Below are positions 8,193 to 17,215 of a stretch of DNA of 27,118 nucleotides, one piece after another (position 1 is the first letter of the stretch; the number at the start of each line of letters is the position of its first letter). The position numbers and the translations under genes were made by a program. The stretch lies in the IMG/VR virus record IMGVR_UViG_3300025652_000431, positions 1 through 27,118 of that record. One strand, 5' to 3'. The notes under the pieces are model-generated. The model saw nothing but the letters and a program-made list of their open reading frames with translations. It had not been told where the DNA came from and ran no database searches. This stretch comes from a virus.

Positions 8193-10706
8193 ATGTTTAA
8201 TCCGCTACAAAACTTTAATAATTTGAACAAGAACAGTAGTGGCATAGATCAGTACGGCGAGTATATAGAGCAGACTTATGGTGATCCTGAGTTTGATCAA
8301 AAGCGAGATGATTTTTTGCAGACCGTTTCTCAGCAGGAACAGCAGACATTTGGCGGTGGCATGAACAGTTTTGCACCAAGCATTACCCGCCAACCGTTTA
8401 TGGGGCGTCCTATGTTTCAAAATACTGGCTCACCGTTTGGAGGTTTTTCTGGTAATCCATTAGCTAATCAGCAAGGACCTCGGATTTTTGATGTTATGCG
8501 CCAGCCCCCTGCGTTTGGTGAAATGGTATTATTTCAAGAAGGAGGTTCCGTGTCAGGTCCTCCCCCGACACACGGCCCTGACGCAAACGGTGTTTCAAAC
8601 AGGCGCATGTTCAGGAACCGCGACTCTCGAAAAAAGCTGGCGCAGATGGGTGGTATTCTTAGCTCGTCACCGGAGCTACAGGAAACAGCCATGACGTTTG
8701 CGAACGGTGGTGGTGCTGATTTACCGGATTACATTATTAATGTTCCGGGTCTTACGGATGTAGGTGAGTATCTGCGGATTAGTTCCGCCACTCTTGAGAA
8801 ACTAAACAACGCTGTGCCTGAGATCATGGCTAACGCTAGTATGGTTTCTCCTGTTGAGATGGTTATTTCTGAGGGCTTTAGCAGTCTTGTAGCTAACGCA
8901 CGACCCGGAGATGCGTTGGTTGGAACTCGGGTTAATAGACTTCGGGAGCAACGCGCAGCATCCGATCCCTCTCGTGTGCCTATTCCTCCTGAGACAGCGC
9001 AGATTAGTTCCGCTGCAGATGAGTTTGCAAAGTCCAAAACTGTTCGTGACGCTATACGTGAGCAGCTTGCTGGAACGTATTCTAAAAACCTTGCTGGCGG
9101 CACTGGTGAGTCGAGTCTTGAGACTTTAATTCGAGAAAGCATACCAGCTTCTCAAGCAACAGAAATGTCGGGAGACCCTTACGCTGGGGATATTTTTTCC
9201 GATGACCGTATTAGGTTTAGACCCCGTGAGAATATCGGCGGTGGTATAGAAGCACAAGACGCGGCTAACTTTGCACTAGAGTCGGGCATAGCGAAGGCTG
9301 TTGTTCCAAAAAGTGTGTTGAGTAGTGAACAAAACGCTGTCCTTAACGCCATTGATGAGTTTAGTTTCCCGTCCAGTACTAAGCAGGTGGTTGAATCTCC
9401 TGCTGAAGAATTGATTAATGTTTCTGGTCCGTTGCCCGAAGCATTTACTGGGACTGAAACAGGAAACAAGATTGCTGATGCTGCGAACGCTACTGCTGTA
9501 TTAACTGGAACGGCAGAGCCTGAAGTGGTTGTTCCAAAGTCTGTTCCAACTACTGAAAGCAAATTATCCGATGTTGAAAATGCAACAGCAATTAGAGGTG
9601 CGGCATTGGATGTTCCCGCAGGGGTCGTAGGGGCAAAGGTTGAAACAGCCCCTGATGATCCAGATTACTCCGGTCAAGTTGAGTCTGGAACATCCAAAGA
9701 AAGTTCACCTCGTCCTCCAAGCTTTCGTCGTAATGCCGATGGCGTATTCATCACTGATGATACGCAAGACTCGGCTGTTGAAACAATGGAGCCGCCAATC
9801 TTACCTCAAGAAATTCCTAAAGAAGTATCTGATGCTCCCGGTAAGGGTGACGATAATGAGCAGGACGGAACCTTTGAAACGATTGAAAAGTTTGATACTT
9901 CAGATACGCTTCTGGAAGAAATCAAACGCACTTCTGGACAGCTTGACGACCCAACTACTAAACTCCCACAAATTCCCGAAACGGTTACAGAAAAAATTGA
10001 CTCGTTGGGTGATGACTCAGGCATGGGCAATAACATTGCTGGTGACGGCGGCATTGCAGACTTAACCAAGGGTTATGTGAAAGTTCTCAAGAGCCTGCTT
10101 GGAGAGTCGGATGAGGACAAGGCTGCGCGTAAGGGCGAGTTGTTCATGCTTATGGGTGCGGCGTTGATGTCGGGCAAGTCTTCGAATGCTATAACTAATA
10201 TCGGTGATGCCTTGCAGATCGGTGCTAAGGCCGCGATCCAAGACCGCGCCACCCGCAAGAAGCGTGATGACACCATCGGTCTCAAAGGCTTTGAGATGGC
10301 TGCAGACCGCATTGCAAAACGTGATGCGCAGCAGTTAGCTCTTGATAAAGAGGGTCGAGATAAAAAAACTCAACTTGAGTTAATTGATGCACGGTTGGTC
10401 GCTACTAACGATGCAGCGCAATTTAGATTTGATTTAGATAACTTAGGTTATAAGAAAATGGGAGAGTATAGGGGGTTAGGAAGAATCTTTGAAACTGCTC
10501 AAGACGGCTTTTCAAACGAAGGGATTAAAAAACCAAAGGGCATCACTCTCTTGGAGTACTTTGAAAAATTAGCAAGAGAGAACAATTACAGTCAGGCTCA
10601 AATTGATAGGTATAATACTTATTTTGGTATAAGTCCTTCTGCTGTTAAAGATGATAAATCAGGGCCGAGTAAAGCTGAAAAAGACTTGTATGAGGGCCTG
10701 AAGTGA
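8193..10706 (+). CDS. Large internal virion protein candidate (837 aa)
   Basis: A full AGGAGG at 8182-8187, overlapping the previous TAG, lies five bases before ATG 8193, so high expression is likely. The N-terminal 130 residues are Gln/Gly/Phe-rich with an EGGSVSGPPPTHGPDANG segment; FANGGG near residue 169 recalls phage internal-protein linkers. Residues about 380-620 are low-complexity Pro/Glu/Thr/Val, apparently disordered. The C-terminal 190 residues form charged helices (RKGELFMLMGAALMSGKSSNAITNIG, then DAAQFRFDLDNLGYKK). This layout fits a capsid-internal or ejection protein, as does its place between two others. I recognise no catalytic domain. Confidence 0.6.
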   Translation: MFNPLQNFNNLNKNSSGIDQYGEYIEQTYGDPEFDQKRDDFLQTVSQQEQQTFGGGMNSFAPSITRQPFMGRPMFQNTGSPFGGFSGNPLANQQGPRIFDVMRQPPAFGEMVLFQEGGSVSGPPPTHGPDANGVSNRRMFRNRDSRKKLAQMGGILSSSPELQETAMTFANGGGADLPDYIINVPGLTDVGEYLRISSATLEKLNNAVPEIMANASMVSPVEMVISEGFSSLVANARPGDALVGTRVNRLREQRAASDPSRVPIPPETAQISSAADEFAKSKTVRDAIREQLAGTYSKNLAGGTGESSLETLIRESIPASQATEMSGDPYAGDIFSDDRIRFRPRENIGGGIEAQDAANFALESGIAKAVVPKSVLSSEQNAVLNAIDEFSFPSSTKQVVESPAEELINVSGPLPEAFTGTETGNKIADAANATAVLTGTAEPEVVVPKSVPTTESKLSDVENATAIRGAALDVPAGVVGAKVETAPDDPDYSGQVESGTSKESSPRPPSFRRNADGVFITDDTQDSAVETMEPPILPQEIPKEVSDAPGKGDDNEQDGTFETIEKFDTSDTLLEEIKRTSGQLDDPTTKLPQIPETVTEKIDSLGDDSGMGNNIAGDGGIADLTKGYVKVLKSLLGESDEDKAARKGELFMLMGAALMSGKSSNAITNIGDALQIGAKAAIQDRATRKKRDDTIGLKGFEMAADRIAKRDAQQLALDKEGRDKKTQLELIDARLVATNDAAQFRFDLDNLGYKKMGEYRGLGRIFETAQDGFSNEGIKKPKGITLLEYFEKLARENNYSQAQIDRYNTYFGISPSAVKDDKSGPSKAEKDLYEGLK

Positions 10707-13700
10707 TGCTCAGTTTCTCTGAATTAAAAGATGCTTCTATTGAGGCGTATGAAGCAGGAGACAAGGAACGTGCTTTTAAAATAAGAGATGACGCTCTTGA
10801 AGCTAAGAAGTTTGAGGAGTTAAAAGCTCAAGCTATTGCTGCATATGAAGCAGGGGACAAAGAGTTAGCTTTTGATTTAAGAGATCAGTCTTTAGCCATT
10901 GAAAAAGGCATGACCGAATCTGCCTTTACTGGAATAGGTCGGGGCATTAAGGCTGCGCCTGTCTTGATGGCTGAAGGTATTTCTGAAGATGCGGCTTTGG
11001 TTTTTGATTTTGCTTTTGATACAAACTCCGCGCCTGAAGTTACTAGATTTTTTAAAGAGTTTAGAGATGAAAATGATTTAAACCCTTATACCTCTTCGGG
11101 AAAAATAACTGAAGAATTAGTAGCGTTTGGGATAGGTGTATTGCCACCTTTGATAGTGTTAGGCCGGATCAATCAAGGTGTGAAACTATTAAAAGCAGGG
11201 AAAAAAATACCGGTTCCAAAAAGTGGTCTTTTTAAATCCGCTGATAAACTTGCTAATACTAAAACAGCGAAAGCTTTGCTTGGAAGTAAAAAGAAACTAG
11301 CTGCAGCTACCGCAGGAACCGTTTTAGCATATGAGACTTTAATCACACCATCTAACAGAGCAACATTATCGGACACCTATGATGTGTTGCCAGATTTCTT
11401 GCGAACAGAATCTGACGTTGGATTAGAAGGACGCGAAGAAGCCTCTCGTCGGTTACGCAACAAGTTACGTCGAGGCACAGAAAGCGGAATCTTGAGCCTA
11501 GCTTTTGATACTGCTCTTCCTGTGGTTGGCGCAACCGTTCGAGGAGTGGGTTCTCTTCCTGTGGTTGGTGATGCCGTGTCTGCAGTGGGTCGAGCTACAA
11601 CAAATGCTTTTACGATGGCTTCTAATTATCTAGGAAGCACCCGTATTGGTGAGGGAATTGGCAAAGGGTTTAACAAATATCTTAAGGCCAGCGGTGGTGC
11701 CGACAGCCAGATTTTTGAAAACCTGCAAGATGAAATATCTACTAGCGACGAAGCCCGTAGACAAGCGGTTCAATACTTTAACGCATTTGATAAAGAGACA
11801 TCAAGTTTCATCAACGCCTTGAAGCTTCCTAAGTTTAGAAAACAAAAGGCTCTGGAAGCAAGGTCCTCTTTGGAGAGTTTTTTAAACGGAAACTCAACCG
11901 CCTTAGATGGTTTTTCCAAACAAGCTCAACGGGCTGGTGAAAAACTATTAGACCTTAATCTTCGCATGCAAGATGATATGCTGTTTGATATAGAACGCAG
12001 TCTGCGATCCATTCCTATTAGGATGGGTGGACAACAATCCACGGCTGCAATGCAAGCTAAGAAAGAGTCTTTGGAAATAGCTCGTGACGAAATATTAAAA
12101 AATCAAAAAGCACAGAAGGTTTACTTGCGTAGACGATTTGATGTTCATGAGAACCCTGTTAGCTTTTATTCCAAGGGTATTGATCCTGACAGTGCCGTAT
12201 ACAAAGAAGCTTTAACCGAGATTAAAACAAATCTTCGAAACCAAAATTTGGGGTTGAGCGAACAAGGGTTGGAGCAAGAGGCGCGTAAAACCCTGTTTAG
12301 TTCCCTTGGTATGGAGTCCGTTTATCACGGGATGGACCCCAAGGCAGCGGCTAAAGTTATGGTTGAGTCCTTAAAGAAAGGCCGTGCAGACAACGTAAGG
12401 TTGGGCGGTCCTCTTCTTGATGTGGCTGATGATATGTTTATTAAACGTAAGCCTCTGATGGATGCGTCCCCTAACCTACAAAAGTTAATGGGTGTACGAG
12501 ACGATCTCAAAGAGAACTTTATTTTTACAATAGACAACCTTGCTCAAACAAGCGGGGGCCTACGGTTCTATCGTCAGATGGCACAAGACCCTGCTCTAAC
12601 AAAGTCTCAGGCAGTGGGACTTGATTTACTTCGCAGTGGAGGTAGGCCCTCAGTCATAAAGCTAGATGAACTCGGAGAGATGCAATCGACCACCGCACCT
12701 AGCAGCTTTGGAAGCATGGCAACCAAAGAAAGTATTGAGGGTGCCGAAACAGAACTGCAGACTTTGGGATATGTTAAACTAGGAGAGTTTGACAACGCTG
12801 CTACATTTAACGGGTCGTATGGCGATCTGTCAGGATCGTATGTTGCGCCTGAAATAGCAGATGCAATATCTGTTGGCGCTCGTATGGGTCAAAGCCCGAT
12901 GAATGAGGCGGCTGCTTTAGCCGTTCAAGCCAAGGGTCTCGTGCAGAAGTTGGCTATTATTCCCAACCCTCTCTCACAAGTAAGAAACATCTTGGGCAAC
13001 ATGCAGATGCTTGCTGCAAACGGTTTGTTTGGACGGGACATGGATTTTGTAGATGCGGCACGAATGCATTCTGGAAATCTAGCAACTTTGGACGAGGAGG
13101 GTGTTCAAAGTATGGCTCGTATGATGGGCGAGATGGGAGTTCGGGACTCTAGCCTCTTGGTTAAAGCTGTAAAAGAGTTGCAATCGGTTGGTAAAGACTT
13201 GAGTGTTGCTGGTAAGGTTGGAGAATTTTCAACCAAACTTTTTGACAGCATCCCTTTAATGAAGTTTTTTGAAAAGACTTATTCTGAATCTGATTCTTTC
13301 TTTAAAGTCATGAGTGTTTTGGGTGAGCGATCTCGCTATGCTACAGCTATTTCAAAGGCTGTGGATATTGAGGACGCAGCAATGATGTCTGCTGTTCAAC
13401 GGGAATTGATAGATCAAGGTATTGCTAAACGCACCACAAACTCTCGTGGCGACATGTTGTTTTTAGATGTTCTTGCGGCTGACGCTGTTAAGGACACGAT
13501 GCCAATATATTCTCGTGTTGGTTCAGCGGTGAAAGCTTTGGACAAAGTTCCCTTCTTGGGTAGCTTTACTTCGTTCGCGTCAGAAAACATTCGCAACTCT
13601 GTAAACACCATGACAAGGGGCTTAAAGGAACTAAGTTTTAAAGCGTCTGACCAGTTAAAACGAGAGATAGGTGAGCAGCAAGCCCGACAGCTTGAACGTT

Positions 13701-15022
13701 CTATGAGGGCTATTGGATCACAGAGATTGACCTCATACATCTCTGTTGCTGGTATTGCTCCGTATGCTGCAACCCAAGCATCCATGAAAGCAACAGGCAC
13801 AACTCAAGAGCAGATGGACGCGGCTCAAACTCAGATGGCTCCATACACTGCGGGTCATCAGTTCATTGTTTTGAACAACGACCAACGCGGCAAAATGCAG
13901 CTTGTAGATCAGAGTTACGTTGCTCCGTATTCGTTTGTTTACGATCCTGTTCGTGCGGCTCTTAGAGAATATTCTGAGAAGGGTGAGCTAGACAAGGGTG
14001 CAGCGGAGCGTATTGCATCGGGAGCATGGGCTGGTTTGACATCCTATGCAGAGCCGTTTGGAACTGAGTCTATGGCTTTCGAACGTCTGCGTGATTCCCT
14101 ACCCTCTGATAACCCAATCGGTCGTGGTGGTAAAACTTCATTGGGAACTCCAATATGGAGAGACAGTGATCCCTTGGGGGATAAGGTAGCTAAGGGCGTA
14201 GCTCATGTTCTTGGAGGATTTATACCTGCATATGTTAAGATGTTTGGCGAAGAGCGTAAGGGTGAGTTAGAAGAAGGGCGTTTAGTTCGTTCTATTACTG
14301 GCACCCCCACTTCGCAGGGACTTCAATACACATCTGAAGAGGAGTTGGCCCGTATAATATCAGGGTTTACGCCCATCACTCTTGATCTCCGAAAGGATTT
14401 TAATTTCAAGGGCAAAGAGTATTTGAGCCTGCGTTCTAGCGCCAAGACTGCAGCTTCTCGCGCCATCAGGGACAACGATACAACGTCCCAAGAGATGATA
14501 AGTTCGTGGAACTCTTACTTAAATAATTTGTATCGGGATCAAAGCAAGCTTTATGCCGACATAAAAGCGGCTAAAAAGATTGGTCTGTCTGATTATGAAA
14601 TACGAAAGAACTTAGTGCGGGTAGCGGGGCTTGGCAGCAAAGAAGCCGCTATAATCATGCGAGGAGAGTTTGCTCCGGGTCTTGCAAGCAAAGAATTAAT
14701 AAGAGACATTAATCTTGAGGTTCAAGAAGGACAAGCAAGGGTGACTGATGATCCTCCATATGCAGAGTTTAACGCGCTGTCGAATGAAAGAAGATTTATG
14801 CCTTTGGCTGAACGCACAGAGGAGCCTGTAGAAGTGCCTGTAGAAGCCGCTCCTGTAGAATTGCAGGTTACCCCTCCTGTTGCAGCTAACCCCGCTCCTA
14901 CGGCCCCTGCAGCGGCTCCAGTGCAGCAAACGGATACAGGCTTGCGTCAGTTCATTCCATCCACACTACTCGGGGACTTCCGCAATATCGACATCGCTCG
15001 AAGACTTGGGATGGGACAGTAG
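10706..15022 (+). CDS. Giant internal virion / ejection protein candidate (1438 aa)
   Basis: At 1438 residues this is the largest protein here, the size class of T7 gp16-like ejection proteins. Residues 4-63 hold two 32-residue helical-hairpin repeats with AYEAGDKExAFxxRDxxL, resembling TPR-like units. A hydrophobic stretch near 140-160 (AFGIGVLPPLIVLG) could cross or touch a membrane. The body is long and helical with no lysozyme or transglycosylase motif that I can identify. The C-terminus is a Pro/Val/Ala-rich linker (about 1370-1410) followed by a short tail (FIPSTLLGDFRNIDIARRLG). ATG 10706 forms a TGATG overlap with the previous stop; GAGG at 10692-10695 precedes it. Role inferred from size, order and composition. 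Confidence 0.6.
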   Translation: MLSFSELKDASIEAYEAGDKERAFKIRDDALEAKKFEELKAQAIAAYEAGDKELAFDLRDQSLAIEKGMTESAFTGIGRGIKAAPVLMAEGISEDAALVFDFAFDTNSAPEVTRFFKEFRDENDLNPYTSSGKITEELVAFGIGVLPPLIVLGRINQGVKLLKAGKKIPVPKSGLFKSADKLANTKTAKALLGSKKKLAAATAGTVLAYETLITPSNRATLSDTYDVLPDFLRTESDVGLEGREEASRRLRNKLRRGTESGILSLAFDTALPVVGATVRGVGSLPVVGDAVSAVGRATTNAFTMASNYLGSTRIGEGIGKGFNKYLKASGGADSQIFENLQDEISTSDEARRQAVQYFNAFDKETSSFINALKLPKFRKQKALEARSSLESFLNGNSTALDGFSKQAQRAGEKLLDLNLRMQDDMLFDIERSLRSIPIRMGGQQSTAAMQAKKESLEIARDEILKNQKAQKVYLRRRFDVHENPVSFYSKGIDPDSAVYKEALTEIKTNLRNQNLGLSEQGLEQEARKTLFSSLGMESVYHGMDPKAAAKVMVESLKKGRADNVRLGGPLLDVADDMFIKRKPLMDASPNLQKLMGVRDDLKENFIFTIDNLAQTSGGLRFYRQMAQDPALTKSQAVGLDLLRSGGRPSVIKLDELGEMQSTTAPSSFGSMATKESIEGAETELQTLGYVKLGEFDNAATFNGSYGDLSGSYVAPEIADAISVGARMGQSPMNEAAALAVQAKGLVQKLAIIPNPLSQVRNILGNMQMLAANGLFGRDMDFVDAARMHSGNLATLDEEGVQSMARMMGEMGVRDSSLLVKAVKELQSVGKDLSVAGKVGEFSTKLFDSIPLMKFFEKTYSESDSFFKVMSVLGERSRYATAISKAVDIEDAAMMSAVQRELIDQGIAKRTTNSRGDMLFLDVLAADAVKDTMPIYSRVGSAVKALDKVPFLGSFTSFASENIRNSVNTMTRGLKELSFKASDQLKREIGEQQARQLERSMRAIGSQRLTSYISVAGIAPYAATQASMKATGTTQEQMDAAQTQMAPYTAGHQFIVLNNDQRGKMQLVDQSYVAPYSFVYDPVRAALREYSEKGELDKGAAERIASGAWAGLTSYAEPFGTESMAFERLRDSLPSDNPIGRGGKTSLGTPIWRDSDPLGDKVAKGVAHVLGGFIPAYVKMFGEERKGELEEGRLVRSITGTPTSQGLQYTSEEELARIISGFTPITLDLRKDFNFKGKEYLSLRSSAKTAASRAIRDNDTTSQEMISSWNSYLNNLYRDQSKLYADIKAAKKIGLSDYEIRKNLVRVAGLGSKEAAIIMRGEFAPGLASKELIRDINLEVQEGQARVTDDPPYAEFNALSNERRFMPLAERTEEPVEVPVEAAPVELQVTPPVAANPAPTAPAAAPVQQTDTGLRQFIPSTLLGDFRNIDIARRLGMGQ

Positions 15023-15024
15023 GT

Positions 15025-16926
15025 TTACCCTACCTCGCCCCAGTTACTACCCAACTCCTCATCCACCTTGGATGGTACTTTCAGAACGTCATCAAGACCA
15101 TGCTCCATGATCTCGGTAATGCGTGACGCCTGCTTCTGATCCTGTACCGAAAAGCACAGTTCGTCATGCACCGTGAGCGATGGAACCAGACCCTCGTTAT
15201 AGCAATCCAACATCGCCCGTTTGGTTTGGTCGGCGGCTGATCCTTGGATCAACTTGTTGAGTGCCTTGTATGTAAACGCCCTGCGTAAATTCATGCCGTG
15301 CTTTTTCTGTGCATCCTCCAACGGGAGCGGCTGCTCATACCCGTAGGTGCGCGGCTCCCATAGATGGAAGCGGCACCGCCTACCAAGCAACGTGCGTATC
15401 GAACCATGCTTGGATGCCTGTACACTTGCCAGTTCCGCAAGCCCCTTAACAAACGGCACCTTCGAATGGTGCGTAGCCAGCAATGCCTTGGCCTCGTCCG
15501 GCGTGATCGATAACTGAGCAGCCAGCTTTGCAACTCCCATGCCATACATGATCCCAAGGTTCACAGTCTTAGCTTGCTTGCGTGTAATCCCTGCGAAGTC
15601 TGCCACCATCTGGTGCAGATCGACATCGCCCGAATGGTACTCTTTGACAATCTGATCCACCATGTCATGCCTATGCACACCGGACACGCTTGCAGCAAAG
15701 TGAACCAAGAGCCTTGGCTCCTGACTAGCATAGTCAAACGAACCCCACTGGCACCCGTCCTCCGGAATGAACAAGCCTCGTATCAGCTTCTTGATGTCTG
15801 GATCACGCGCAGGGATTTGCTGCAGGTTTGGGTTTGAGGACGAGAACCGTCCAGTTACCGTGCCTCCGTCATCGCTCCGTAGCTGGTGGAACTCGCAGTG
15901 TATGCGTCCGTTATGACTGTGCCGCTGTATGGTTTCAATAAACGTACCGTCTGCCTTGTCAAACTCGCGTAGCTTTACGATAGCCTGAGCCACTTCGTTC
16001 GGGTGAGAGGACAGGTACTGTTTGGTAAAGGACGGTGCGCCAGTTTCCGTGCTTGGATAAGATAGGTCCAAAGCCTCAAAGACTTTCTTCACTGACTCTG
16101 CAGCCCACGGTTCTATCTTCACCCCGCTCTTGTGTTTGATAAACTCCTTGAGCGTCTTGACTTGCTTGCGTAACCCGTCCCTAGCTTGATCCGCCTTGTC
16201 CAGATCAACACGCACCCCTTTCTTACGCATCTCCAACATCAAAGGTATGAGGCCCGTTTCGAGATCAAAGATTGCACCCAAGTCTTGTTCGCTGATCTCT
16301 ATCTTGAGCCGATGCCAAAGCTTCAATGTCATGATTGCGTCCTGCTCTGCATACGCACCAACGTACATCGGAGGCAGACGCCACATCTCTGACTTAGGAT
16401 CAAGGCCAAAGTCCTTTGCCGCAGCGCGTAACATCTTCTCGTTCTTACGCATGTCAATCCAATCGCGGCCTAGATTGTTGAGGCTGTAAGAAAACCTGTT
16501 CTCGTCTATCAAAGGAGCGGCAACCATCGTGTCGATGATCCGGCCCTGTACCTCTATGCCCTCCGCGTATAGCCAACCTGCGTCATAGGTTGCATTGTGC
16601 ATGATCTTATCAATCCGAGGTGTAGCCATCTGCTTTTTAAACCAACGCAGCGTCATCTTAGGATCAAGATTGTGTCCGTTCTGGTGACGAATAGGAAAGT
16701 AGCCAGCGTAATCCCCCGCTGCTACCGCAATGCCCACGATATTCCCGTCACCCCTAGCCCATCCGGGGCCAAGGGTGGTAAGGTTTGGGTCTCTTGTCTC
16801 AAGGTCCACGGCTATTTCTTTGTAGCCTGTCAGATCAGGGAACTCGAACGGGATGTTCCAATCGGGGTCCAAGTTATCCATTTCCATTCGCTCAAGAAAG
16901 CTTATGGTCTTATCTTTTTTCGCCAT
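15025..16926 (-). CDS. polA: Family A DNA polymerase with 3'-5' exonuclease
   Basis: This is a complete 633-aa replicative polymerase. The proofreading exonuclease is intact: D41/E43 (VDLETRD), N111/D115 (HNATYDAGW) and Y192/D196 (YAEQDA). Polymerase motif A is FDYASQEPR (D398, steric-gate E403), motif B RKQAKTVNLGIMYG (R449, K453, Y461) and motif C LTVHDEL (H587-E589). There is no 5' nuclease domain. Position 457 of motif B is leucine, equivalent to Phe762 of E. coli Pol I, a substitution known from marine phages. The gene's start lies 17 bases inside the end of the DUF6378-like gene, in an operon with helicase and primase. Its 3' end faces the giant structural gene with a two-base gap. Confidence 0.97.
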   Translation of the reverse strand: MAKKDKTISFLERMEMDNLDPDWNIPFEFPDLTGYKEIAVDLETRDPNLTTLGPGWARGDGNIVGIAVAAGDYAGYFPIRHQNGHNLDPKMTLRWFKKQMATPRIDKIMHNATYDAGWLYAEGIEVQGRIIDTMVAAPLIDENRFSYSLNNLGRDWIDMRKNEKMLRAAAKDFGLDPKSEMWRLPPMYVGAYAEQDAIMTLKLWHRLKIEISEQDLGAIFDLETGLIPLMLEMRKKGVRVDLDKADQARDGLRKQVKTLKEFIKHKSGVKIEPWAAESVKKVFEALDLSYPSTETGAPSFTKQYLSSHPNEVAQAIVKLREFDKADGTFIETIQRHSHNGRIHCEFHQLRSDDGGTVTGRFSSSNPNLQQIPARDPDIKKLIRGLFIPEDGCQWGSFDYASQEPRLLVHFAASVSGVHRHDMVDQIVKEYHSGDVDLHQMVADFAGITRKQAKTVNLGIMYGMGVAKLAAQLSITPDEAKALLATHHSKVPFVKGLAELASVQASKHGSIRTLLGRRCRFHLWEPRTYGYEQPLPLEDAQKKHGMNLRRAFTYKALNKLIQGSAADQTKRAMLDCYNEGLVPSLTVHDELCFSVQDQKQASRITEIMEHGLDDVLKVPSKVDEELGSNWGEVG

Positions 16927-17215
16927 TTGATAAACCTATTTCTGCGCCCAGTGCGCTGTAACCTGCCTTGTCCACCCACGAGTCTTGATGCGATGTATCG
17001 TTGAGCAGCCGTGTTGTCTTTAACCAATCCATCATCAACGCTACATGCGTGGGAGTAATAGGGGAAAATGTCCCGTTCTGTTTAATGGCCCTAGAAACAA
17101 TGACGTTCCACCCATCTGCAATGTCCCTGAACGATTGTGTTGCATCCCCGTAGTCCTCCTGCCTGTCACCAGATATCAGAGACTTGGCTTTGTCTAGCAC
17201 CTCATCTCTTTTCAC
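16910..17215 (-). CDS. DUF6378-like phage protein (101 aa)
   Basis: The protein matches my memory of the phage DUF6378 family: an N-terminal LDKAKSLISGDRQEDYGDATQSF helix region, IADGWNVIV, then VALMMDWLKTTRLL and DSWVDKAGYSALGAEI. The conserved Asp/Gly/Tyr pattern (GDRxxDYGD, DSWVDxAGY) and its size agree with that family. The function is unproven; because it sits with replication genes, a role in nucleotide or DNA metabolism is possible. It overlaps the helicase stop by four bases and the polymerase start by 17 bases, so the three are probably translated together. Confidence 0.75.
   Translation of the reverse strand: MKRDEVLDKAKSLISGDRQEDYGDATQSFRDIADGWNVIVSRAIKQNGTFSPITPTHVALMMDWLKTTRLLNDTSHQDSWVDKAGYSALGAEIGLSNGEKR

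Noticed and set aside
7705-8226. A 173-aa + strand reading frame inside the Gln-rich injection protein gene
   Set aside because: It is the shifted frame of a repetitive GC-rich coding region, is rich in Arg/Leu/Trp with no domain pattern, and has no ribosome site; the 355-aa protein in the main frame has a recognisable family signature.
15019-15033. GTAGG...CCTAC inverted repeat at the convergent junction as a terminator
   Set aside because: Only five base pairs with a five-base loop and no T-run on either side; too weak to call.
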